From an uncultured Eubacteriales bacterium (GTDB lineage Bacteria; Bacillota_A; Clostridia; Oscillospirales; Oscillospiraceae), in the NCBI GenBank assembly GCA_949739085.1, contig CATIYU010000123.1:1-7198 (forward strand): a stretch of 7,198 bases of DNA. The letters are read 5' to 3'. Both the position numbers and the translations under genes were made by a program. Of this stretch, positions 1 through 5,972 are shown one piece after another. Under the pieces are notes generated by a model. It saw only the letters and a list, made by a program, of their open reading frames with translations. It was not told where the DNA came from and did no database searches. The first letter of the stretch is position 1; every line of letters starts with the position of its first letter.

Positions 1-1619
1 CCCGCCAGCGCCCGGTAGAGGAAGGTCACAATCTGGCCTCTGGTGCAGGAGCCGTTGGGGTCAAAGGTATCCGCGCCAGTCCCGGCGGCGATTCCCTTCT
101 CCACCGCCCAACCGGCGGCCTGGGCATACGCCGCTCCAGAGTGTACGTCCGTGAAGCTGGCGGCACCCGCTTTGGGACTGCCCGCCAGTTTCCACAGGTA
201 GGTCACCGCGCCGGCCCGGGTGCAGGGATCCTTAGCGGACAGACCGCTGTCAACCAGGCCCTGCTCCTCTGCCCACCGGAGGGGGACGGCGTAGTAATCA
301 CCGCCGCCAGCCGCCCCGTCGGGCTCCGGGGAACCCTTGGCCCGCCAGAGGAACGTTAAAATTTGCCCCTGGGTACAGACGTCGCCGGGGGAGAACCTGC
401 CGTCTCCCGTCCCGGCGGTAATCCCGTTCTCCAACGCCCACATCACAGGCTGGGCAAACCAGTCGGTAGTCTTTACATCCGCCATCAGGTGGTTGTAGTG
501 GATGTTGGCGTTGGTTAGAGCGTTGTTGAACTCATCCATTTGGATAGCTTTCCACTGGGCCTCCGTGCCGCCGAAGTAAACCTCCTTCACGCCGGTATGC
601 CAAAACGCGGCGTACCCAACGCTGGTCACGCTGGCGGGGAGGCTCACCCTTGTCAATTCTGTGCACTCCCCAAAGGCCCACTGTCCGATACTGGCGAGGC
701 CGGAAGAAGCCGTCGCCTCCTTCAAGCTGGTACAATTATAGAACGCTGAGTCTCCGATGCTGGTCACATTGCCAGGGATGGTTACCCTAGCCAACGCGGT
801 GCGATTGGTAAACGCCCACTCTCCGATGCTGGCAGCGCCGGCGGGAACCGTCAATTCCGTCATGGTCCGCAGCACATGGGGCGGATACTGCCAGGCAAAG
901 GTGGGTACGCCTGTCCCGGCAGTTCCCTTGGCCCGGTTCAGGATAATATCTGTGTAGCATTCTTTACAATCGTCGTCATTCGGGGTGTAATGATTGGTCC
1001 TGATATCATGCAGGCCAAACACCGCGCCCCATTTCCTGCTGGTCCGCTCCATAAAGTGGAGAAATTCATGGACATGGACGCCTACGGGAAAGGAATTGCT
1101 TTTACCCCAATAGGGGAGGTCTTGATTTAGATAATTAACACACGCATGACCGGTGCCGTTCTCGAACTCGGAGCTGGTCATCCCCCACCAGTCCATACCA
1201 ATATTCAAGCTGACAATGCTGGTCACATGGTCGTAACGGTCCAGGTCAACCCTGCCTTCCAGAAGAGGAGCTGCCTGCTTCGCGTTAAGATACGAGCCGA
1301 GAGCAGAGGGTTCTAATTCTGTCACCGCAGCGTCGATCTCCACCACCTCCACGTGGGCCCGCATCACCCCGAGCTGATTCATGTATGCTTCAAACGCTCT
1401 GGAGTGCTCCCGGGCGAGGTCAATTTCCTTCTCGGTCATAGTGTACTTCATGTGTATGGCTTTGCCGTCCGCGTCCTTGCCGTCCGTATCCACGTTTTTG
1501 AAGATAGCGAACAGGAAATACCAGTCCGGCAGCGCGGCCTCCGCCGCAGAGGCCGTGGCCGGCAGCAGGGACAGGCACACCGCCAACGCCAGCAGGAGGG
1601 ACACGACTCTTTTCTTCAT
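1..1619 (-). CDS. Secreted SLH-anchored protein with HExxH domain and BspA-type leucine-rich repeats (3' end outside window)
   Basis: About 539 codons read without a stop from ATG 1619 to the left edge, so the C-terminus is missing. Residues 1-25 form a signal peptide (basic MKKR, hydrophobic core, ATASA cleavage site). Residues about 26-250 are a domain I cannot name; it carries HEFLH at 184-188, the zinc-binding pattern of zincin metallopeptidases, followed by LHD at 203-205 and a Cys/Asp-rich stretch near 214-224. Residues about 253-375 hold roughly four 22-23-residue repeats (pattern L..V.IP..VTSIG..AF..C), typical of BspA-type LRR_5 proteins. Three SLH repeats follow, from about 379, 436 and 489, with W-A.E.GI..GT, F.P and CTRGQ motifs; SLH domains usually bind cell-wall polymers. 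ATG 1619 is chosen because AAGGAG (1635-1630) lies 10 bases upstream; an in-frame ATG at 1628 is only 1 base from it. Architecture is certain; peptidase activity is inference, as no third zinc ligand is proven. Confidence 0.9.
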   Translation of the reverse strand, partial: MKKRVVSLLLALAVCLSLLPATASAAEAALPDWYFLFAIFKNVDTDGKDADGKAIHMKYTMTEKEIDLAREHSRAFEAYMNQLGVMRAHVEVVEIDAAVTELEPSALGSYLNAKQAAPLLEGRVDLDRYDHVTSIVSLNIGMDWWGMTSSEFENGTGHACVNYLNQDLPYWGKSNSFPVGVHVHEFLHFMERTSRKWGAVFGLHDIRTNHYTPNDDDCKECYTDIILNRAKGTAGTGVPTFAWQYPPHVLRTMTELTVPAGAASIGEWAFTNRTALARVTIPGNVTSIGDSAFYNCTSLKEATASSGLASIGQWAFGECTELTRVSLPASVTSVGYAAFWHTGVKEVYFGGTEAQWKAIQMDEFNNALTNANIHYNHLMADVKTTDWFAQPVMWALENGITAGTGDGRFSPGDVCTQGQILTFLWRAKGSPEPDGAAGGGDYYAVPLRWAEEQGLVDSGLSAKDPCTRAGAVTYLWKLAGSPKAGAASFTDVHSGAAYAQAAGWAVEKGIAAGTGADTFDPNGSCTRGQIVTFLYRALA

Positions 1620-1671
1620 AGCTTCCATTCTCCTTATGTTTCATTGCGCGTACTTTCGTAAAAGTGACTTT

Positions 1672-1700
1672 ATTCTACCATGTTTTTCTACCAAACGCAA
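1672..1700 (-). promoter_or_regulatory. Candidate sigma-A promoter of the SLH/LRR protein gene
   Basis: On the minus strand, -35 TTGCGT (1700-1695) and -10 TAGAAT (1677-1672) are separated by exactly 17 bases. The -10 matches consensus at 5 of 6 positions and the -35 at 3 of 6. Transcription would begin near 1665, leaving a leader of about 45 bases before ATG 1619, with AAGGAG at 1635-1630. It lies downstream of the terminator at 1836-1859, so the surface-protein gene should be transcribed separately from the decayed transporter operon. Confidence 0.55.
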
Positions 1701-1994
1701 GGTTGTTTCCTATTGGGGCGCTCCTCCATCCGCAAATAGGGTTCCACCCACAGCAAGTGAGAATGGCTGTTTTATTTCCTCCTGATTAAGTTCCTTTATA
1801 CCGCATCTTTTTTGTCTACAGAGGACAAAGAAAAACCATGTACCCGCTGGGGTACATGGCCTTTTTGCGTTCATTGCGGCAAAGGCTGCGTTTTCCATTG
1901 AGAAGCGCTGCCCCGTGCGGATGGTACATTTCCTTGGGCGAACGGGCCCCTGTCCTGGCTGAATCTCCGGCCCGCGCCGCACCCTGTTGTCAAT
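1701..1994. other. Gene-free spacer between transporter remnants and SLH gene
   Basis: No frame here shows recognisable protein. Apart from the hairpin terminator at 1836-1859, the stretch holds an AGGAGG-like sequence near 1778-1784 on the minus strand with no usable start codon behind it. It could include unrecognisable sequence left over from the transporter operon's binding-protein gene, which stops abruptly at 1995; I cannot identify any such homology. Confidence 0.5.
1836..1859. terminator. Bidirectional intrinsic terminator
   Basis: A perfect inverted repeat pairs 1836-1845 with 1850-1859 (10 bp stem, 4-base GCTG loop). On the minus strand the stem is followed by TTTTTCTTT (bases 1835 downward), which suits termination of the transporter operon ending at 1995. 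On the plus strand it is followed by CC then TTTTT (1862-1866), so it may also stop transcription from the other side. It insulates the downstream surface-protein promoter from the operon. Confidence 0.85.
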
Positions 1995-2290
1995 TCACCC
2001 CAGCTTTGCCAGGTAGGGCACCGCTGCGTGGGCGGCGGGATCATTCAGAGGCGACGGCGCTGTCATCGTGAAGTGGAGGCCGTCTGCTTTGGCCCAGGTG
2101 AATTTCCCGACGCCATAGGCCATCATGGGGTCCTCGTTCATCTTGTCCAGGGAGAAAATCACGTCGTCCGCAGTAAAATCAGAGCCGTTGCTGAACTTGA
2201 CGCCCTCCCGGATGGTGAACATGGTGGTCAGTCCATCCTCAGACAGGCTCCAGCTCTCAATAATCCTTGGGTCCGAACTCGACGCACTCC
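1995..2290 (-). pseudogene. Fragment of a family 5 extracellular solute-binding protein (SBP_bac_5, DppA/OppA/NikA type)
   Basis: About 93 codons match an internal, N-lobe part of the periplasmic/lipoprotein binding subunit of peptide or nickel ABC importers. The visible family signature runs ESWSLSEDGL, FTIREGVKFSNGS, FTADDVIFSLDKM. Intact proteins are about 500-550 residues with a lipoprotein leader; here the leader, the N-terminus and the last three quarters are gone. The fragment has no start of its own: it is joined in frame to the beginning of the ATPase-F gene at about 2278-2293 and ends at TGA 1997-1995, after which no further homology is visible. It shows that a binding-protein gene once followed the second ATPase gene. 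The substrate cannot be told from this piece. Confidence 0.8.
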
Positions 2291-2423
2291 CCACAACGCC
2301 CAGGGTGGCGCCCCGCTCTACGGTGAAGGAAGCACCGTCTACAGCGTGAAGCTGCCTCTTCCCAATGGGGAAATATTTTTTCAGGCTCCTCACTTCAAGG
2401 ATGGCCGAACGCCCCATCATCAT
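2291..2423 (-). pseudogene. dppF: N-terminal remnant of dipeptide/oligopeptide ABC transporter ATPase F (DppF/OppF)
   Basis: Only about 44 codons remain. They carry the typical DppF/OppF opening (ILEVRSLKKYFPIGK, then LHAVDGASFTV) and stop at LGVVG, just before the Walker A GxxGxGKS would be completed. The sequence then switches to an internal part of a binding protein. An intact protein is about 320 residues and would couple ATP hydrolysis to import together with DppD; this remnant lacks every nucleotide-binding motif. The gene began by ATGA overlap with the dppD stop (2423-2420). Of three consecutive ATG codons, the third (2417-2415) has the best spacing, 7 bases, from GGAG. The full open frame in which it lies starts upstream at 2537, in an out-of-frame reading of dppD, and should not be taken as the gene start. 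Confidence 0.82.
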
Positions 2424-3279
2424 GCTCCTTTCCCAAACAGGTGGCAGCTGATCATACGCATGCCGCTGTAATGTTCCTCTGGAGGCGAGGTGCGGCAAAT
2501 TTCCGACGCCCTGCCGCACCGGGCCGCGAACGGACATCCCTCGTGAAGCTGGGTGTTGTCCGCCACCACACCGGGTATGGGGTGCAGCCGTCTCTCGCGG
2601 CTTTCAATGTCCGGTATCGCGCCGAAGAGTCCCTCCGTGTTGGGTAATCAGGAGCATGGACATCTCCATACGCGTTTTCAGGTCGTTCATAAGAGCCAGA
2701 ACCTGCGCCTGAATGGTCACGTCCAGCGCCGAGGTGGGTTCGCCGGCAATCAGCAGTTCCGGATTACACGCCAGGGCAATGGCAATGCCCACGCGCTGGC
2801 GCATGCTGCCGGAGAGCTCGTGGGGGGTAGGACCGCTTCATAATGGGGTCGATGCCCACAAGAGTGAGCAGCTCGTCCACCCGGCCAGCCGCCTGCTCCC
2901 TGCTCTGTTGATCAAAGCTGTGGAGCAGGATTCCCTCCGCGATCTGCCGCTCAATGTTTATGGTAGGGTTCAGGCTGCTCATGGGGTTTTGGAAAATCAT
3001 TGCCATTCTGGCGCCCCGAATGCTCCGCATCGCGGCGTCCTTGAGCCCGATGAGCTCTGTTCCGTCCAGATTCACAGAGCCCGTGTCCACGCTTCCCCTG
3101 CTGGGCAGAAGCCCCATCATGGATAGCGCGGTGGTGGTCTTCCCCGCCCCCGTCTCCCCGATGATGCCCAGCGTTTCCCGTTTTTCCAGCTCTATATTGA
3201 CGCCCTGGACGGCATACGCCCTCTTCTTGTCCTCTCTCTTGTAGGACACATGGAGATTTTCAACGGTTAAAAAACTCAT
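2420..3279 (-). pseudogene. dppD: Broken dipeptide/oligopeptide ABC transporter ATPase D (DppD/OppD)
   Basis: The start (ATG 3279, AAGGAG 7 bases upstream, 4 bases after the dppC stop) opens a normal ABC ATPase: Walker A GETGAGKT at residues 41-48 and Q-loop [11 protein letters not shown] with Q97. At 2822-2827 a run of six G on the plus strand, where five would keep frame, shifts the reading frame exactly at the YPHELSG signature region. Homology continues in the next frame ([10 protein letters not shown], Walker [17 protein letters not shown]) to MLLIT. There about 35-40 residues, including the expected H-loop, are deleted near 2635-2648. The C-terminus then resumes in a third frame: [18 protein letters not shown], and the Cys-rich GCPFAARC...C tail found in oligopeptide-transport ATPases, ending TGA 2422-2420. 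The Walker B aspartate is also glycine, and the signature reads LSGS instead of LSGG. It cannot encode a functional ATPase. Confidence 0.92.
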
Positions 3280-3283
3280 ATGT

Positions 3284-3982
3284 TTACTCCTTCATCTGCG
3301 GGTCCAGGGCCTCGGACATCCCGTTGCCCATGAGAGACAGCGCCACATTGATCAGAACGATGACAATTCCAGGCCATATCACAGAATTCGGGTAAATCCG
3401 CAGGTACGTCTGCGCCTCGGCCAGCATGGAACCCCATTCCGGCGTGGGATGCTGAATGCCCAGCCCGAGGTAGCTGAACCCGGCGGCAGCCACCACCATG
3501 GCGGAGACCTGGGTGGAATACTGAATCATGAGAATGCTCAGCGCGTTAGGTATGACGTGGCGCAGCAGCGCGCAGCCCGTTGTGCGGCCATTGGCTCTGG
3601 CCGTCTCTATGTAGCTTTGGCCCACAATGGACAAAAACACAGTCCGGCACAGCCAATACCACCACGGCAATAAGAAGGCTTCCAAAGCCGCGCCCAGGGA
3701 CCCGAAGGCCAGGGACCATCTGGCCCCGTGGATCAGTCTGGCAAAGGAGTCCCGCCCAAGGGCATCCGTGCCCAGCAGGTGCTCCGCCGACGGCCCCAGG
3801 AACCGCTGGTCCGGGTGCTGCGCCAGGACCGTCTCCTGGTATGGCGCCAGTACATCCGCAAAGACAGCCAGCAAAATGACTGCCGCAATGATCACCAGAC
3901 CGATGAGGGCGGGAGTATTTTTCCGGTACCGCGCCCATGCCCCTCGCAGGAAAGGACTCTTTTTAATCCTTTGTCCGTTCAT
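3284..3982 (-). pseudogene. dppC: Internally deleted dipeptide/oligopeptide ABC transporter permease C (DppC/OppC)
   Basis: From ATG 3982, with AGGAGG 5 bases upstream, 232 codons read to TAA 3286-3284; the family norm is about 280-300. The N-terminal cytoplasmic segment and first membrane helix (about residues 24-43, NTPALIGLVIIAAVILLAVF) are intact, as is the conserved LLGTDALGRDSFARLIHGAR block. After SLGAALEAF the sequence jumps to the segment just before the EAA loop, so about 60 residues with the next membrane helices are missing (junction near 3645-3670). The EAA loop (IETARANG...RHVIPNAL), which docks on the ATPases, and the C-terminal FSYLGLGIQHPTPEWG block remain. The missing core helices make a working permease unlikely. 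It is open in frame with the end of dppB upstream, so a longer 349-codon frame from 4333 exists; the Shine-Dalgarno sequence supports 3982 as the true start. Confidence 0.88.
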
Positions 3983-4835
3983 ATTTTCCTCCTGTTTGTA
4001 CCGCGCCCGCACCCGGGGGTCCAGGAAGGCGTTGGCTACGTCTACAATCAGCAGGCCAATCATCAGCGTCAGGGTCACAAAGATCGTAGAGGCCATAATC
4101 ATCGGGATATCCTTCATATTGATCGCCTGGAGAATGGTTGCGCCCACCCCCGGCAGGCCGAATATGGTCTCTGTCAGCATACTGCCGCCCATCATGGCGA
4201 CAAAGGACAGGGCCATCTGCGTCACCACCAGCATGAGGGCGTTGCGCAGCGCGTGTACCACAATGGCTCTGGCGTTAGACGCGCCCTTGGCCCGCGCGGT
4301 TTTTATGTACTCCTGGCGCGGGGCGTCCTGCATGGCGCTCCGGGTCAGCCGCAGATAATAGGCGGCGTTTCCGATGGATATTGCTCAGTATAGGCATCAC
4401 GTAGTGCAGCGGCGAGCCGATTCCGCTGGAGGGGAGCAGGCGGAGCTTGACGGAGAACAGCAGGATCATCATAATGCTCAGTCAGAAGCTGGGTATGGCG
4501 GCAATGAGCAGAGAGGAGACCGTAAGGGAAGAGTCAAGCAGGGAATGTTCCTTGACAGCGGTAATCACGCCTAAGGGAGCGCCGATGAGTACCGACGCGA
4601 TCATAGTCCCCAGCGCCACGGTGAAGGTCACCGGCACCTTAGCAAAAAGGTCCTCGAAAACAGGCTGCCGGGTGAGAAGAGATATTCCGAAGTCAAGGTG
4701 AAGCGCGTCCCAGACATAGTATAGATACCGCACAACCACCGGCTGATCCATCCGCGTCATGGCGTTGATCGCGTCCACATCCTCCTGGGCGGCGTCCTTT
4801 CCCAGCATGATTCTTCCCGGGTCGCCCGGCGTAAA
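3983..4835 (-). pseudogene. dppB: Broken dipeptide/oligopeptide ABC transporter permease B (DppB/OppB)
   Basis: First gene of the decayed operon. Homology begins at FTPGDPGRIMLGKDA (from about 4835), the conserved loop after the first membrane helix. The helix itself, some 25-35 residues, is missing, and a TGA lies in frame just upstream, so no native start remains. The frame runs through VTFTVALGTMIASVLIGAPL to AAIPSF, where TGA (4484-4482) replaces the tryptophan codon of the usual PSFWL motif. It continues in the same frame (LSIMMILLFSVKLRLLPSSG) to MPILS. One extra base in the run near 4380-4383 then shifts to the frame GNAAYYLRLTRSAM, followed by the EAA-type loop (IKTARAKG) and GLPGVGATILQAI. 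No stop separates its end (FLDPRVRARY) from dppC. Intact DppB is about 305-330 residues. Confidence 0.92.
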
Positions 4836-4913
4836 AGGAGGAGGACCATGCGTCTGTATTCAAATAAGTTTCTTGATTATCCATGCCGGTTTACGACCTT
4901 TTTAAATAATTAA

Positions 4914-4942
4914 AGCATACCAGTATTTGGTGAAAATATAAA
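4914..4942 (-). promoter_or_regulatory. Candidate promoter of the decayed transporter operon
   Basis: On the minus strand, TTTATA (4942-4937, 4 of 6 to the -35 consensus) and TATGCT (4919-4914, 4 of 6 to -10) are 17 bases apart, and the -10 is preceded by TGG, an extended -10 feature. Transcription would start near 4907, about 70 bases before the first recognisable dppB codon. The match is moderate and sits in AT-rich DNA where chance matches are common. Confidence 0.4.
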
Positions 4943-5063
4943 CTGCTTAACAAATCCTGTGCGAAATAGGCAAATCGGTCCCCTCGCGCCGCAGCGGGCA
5001 TATGCGCTCCTGGCGGAATTTGTGGGGCAGCGGTGAAAATTAATATAGGAATCTGCGGAAAAA

Positions 5064-5074
5064 TGTGCTATACT
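5064..5074 (+). promoter_or_regulatory. Extended -10 promoter element for the phosphoesterase-mnmG unit
   Basis: TGTGCTATACT contains an extended -10 (TGC immediately before TATACT at 5069-5074; TATACT matches TATAAT at 5 of 6). The hexamer 17 bases upstream (TAGGAA, 5046-5051) is a poor -35, as is common for extended -10 promoters. Transcription would start near 5081, giving a leader of about 29 bases to ATG 5110. Its position rules out the in-frame ATG at 5065 as the translation start. Confidence 0.55.
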
Positions 5075-5109
5075 ATAGCGTCACCGCTCTTAGAGAAAGG
5101 AAGGACGCC

Positions 5110-5967
5110 ATGTCCAGACCCCGCCGCGGCAGGCGAACAGCCCGCCGGTTCCCCAAATTCCTGCTTATTCTGCTCCTGTTCGCCGGTTTTTTCTGGTGGA
5201 GCAACCGCTCCCTGCAAATAGACCGCTTTCAATTCGCCTCCCAGCGGCTCCCCGCTGGATTTGACGGCTGCGTAATTGTGCAGCTCTCGGACCTGCATGG
5301 CGCTCAGTACGGCGAGGACAACGAGGCCCTCCTGCGCGCCGTGGAGGACTGTTGTCCCGACTACATTTTTGTCACCGGGGACCTGCTGGACCAGTACCGC
5401 CGCACGCCCCACAGTTACGCCGTGGACCTGTGCCGCCGTCTGGCCGCCATCGCCCCCACCTACTTTGTCACCGGCAACCACGAGTGGGCCCTGCCGGATG
5501 TGCCGGACCTGAAGCGGGGTCTGGAGGAGGCGGGGACCACCGTGCTCACCAACGAGTATGTCCTCCTGGAGCGGGGCGGGGACCAGATTGTGCTGGCGGG
5601 CATCGACGACCCCAACGGCTACGCGGGGCAGAAGAGCCCCGAGGCCCTGGCCGGGGAAATCCGGGCGGACTGGGACGGCGCTTTCTGGATGCTGCTGGCC
5701 CACCGCAACAACTACTTTCCCCGCCAGTACTGCCTGTTGGGGGCGGACCTGGTGGTCTCCGGCCACGGCCACGGCGGGCTTATCCGCCTGCCCTTTACGG
5801 ACGGGCTCATCAGTGTGGAGCGGACCTTCTTTCCCTCCTACACCGCCGGGTTTTACCGGGAAAACGGCAGCGGTCTCTTCGTCTCCCGGGGGCTGGGGAA
5901 CTCCGGGCTGACCTTTCGGCTCTTCAACCGGCCGGAGATCGCGGTGCTGACGCTGAAAAGAGGATAA
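5110..5967 (+). CDS. Membrane-anchored metallophosphoesterase (calcineurin-like, YkuE type)
   Basis: 285 residues. A basic N-terminus ([11 protein letters not shown]) is followed by one hydrophobic segment at about 17-30, so the protein should be anchored with its catalytic domain outside the membrane. All metal-binding motifs of the calcineurin-like phosphoesterase fold are present in order: SDLHG (D61, H63), VTGDLLD (D91), GNHEW (N123, H124), LLAHRN (H198) and GHGHGG (H219, H221). These coordinate a two-metal centre that hydrolyses phosphate esters or pyrophosphates. Length and layout fit YkuE-like proteins; LpxH-like activity is unlikely in a Gram-positive, and the substrate is unknown. 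ATG 5110 is chosen because AAAGGA (5096-5101) lies 8 bases upstream, whereas an in-frame ATG at 5065 overlaps the promoter. The stop is 5 bases before the mnmG start, so the two genes are probably co-transcribed. Confidence 0.93.
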   Translation: MSRPRRGRRTARRFPKFLLILLLFAGFFWWSNRSLQIDRFQFASQRLPAGFDGCVIVQLSDLHGAQYGEDNEALLRAVEDCCPDYIFVTGDLLDQYRRTPHSYAVDLCRRLAAIAPTYFVTGNHEWALPDVPDLKRGLEEAGTTVLTNEYVLLERGGDQIVLAGIDDPNGYAGQKSPEALAGEIRADWDGAFWMLLAHRNNYFPRQYCLLGADLVVSGHGHGGLIRLPFTDGLISVERTFFPSYTAGFYRENGSGLFVSRGLGNSGLTFRLFNRPEIAVLTLKRG

Positions 5968-5972
5968 TATCC

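Larger units (their letters stand above)
4836..5109. other. Divergent intergenic region
   Basis: This 274-base stretch separates the decayed minus-strand operon from the plus-strand phosphoesterase gene. Its middle (4890-4980) is clearly AT-richer than the flanks and holds a candidate minus-strand promoter; the right end holds a plus-strand extended -10. The part next to dppB (about 4836-4884) should have encoded the first membrane helix of the permease, but no frame shows it. I see no riboswitch-like or terminator hairpin. Confidence 0.5.

Noticed and set aside
253..860. Short repeated DNA in the leucine-rich repeat region as a CRISPR or other repeat array
   Set aside because: The periodicity follows the 22-23-residue protein repeats in frame and is imperfect at DNA level, as expected for BspA-type LRRs.
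3627..4358. Long plus-strand open frames (243 and 221 codons) over the permease genes
   Set aside because: They are antisense to clear DppB/DppC homology, have no ribosome binding site and give low-complexity arginine/proline-rich translations typical of GC-rich shadow frames.
4482..4484. Selenocysteine or TGA=Trp recoding at the stop in permease B
   Set aside because: No obvious SECIS-like hairpin directly follows, the residue expected is Trp, and the neighbouring frameshifts and deletions make simple pseudogenisation more likely.
1995..4835. Mobile element or insertion sequence as cause of the operon damage
   Set aside because: No transposase, terminal inverted repeat or target duplication is visible at any of the lesions; small deletions and point changes explain them.
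4693..4884. 63-codon minus-strand frame beginning MDNQETYLNTDAW upstream of permease B
   Set aside because: Most of it overlaps DppB homology in another frame, its start is poorly spaced from any ribosome binding site, and the sequence resembles nothing known.
5065..5109. Upstream in-frame ATG giving a 300-residue phosphoesterase
   Set aside because: This ATG overlaps the -10 element TATACT at 5069-5074 and lacks a ribosome binding site; ATG 5110 has AAAGGA 8 bases upstream and begins a typical anchor sequence.
5068..5772. Minus-strand open frame of 234 codons opposite the phosphoesterase
   Set aside because: It is the mirror of a well-supported gene with complete catalytic motifs; the translation resembles no family.
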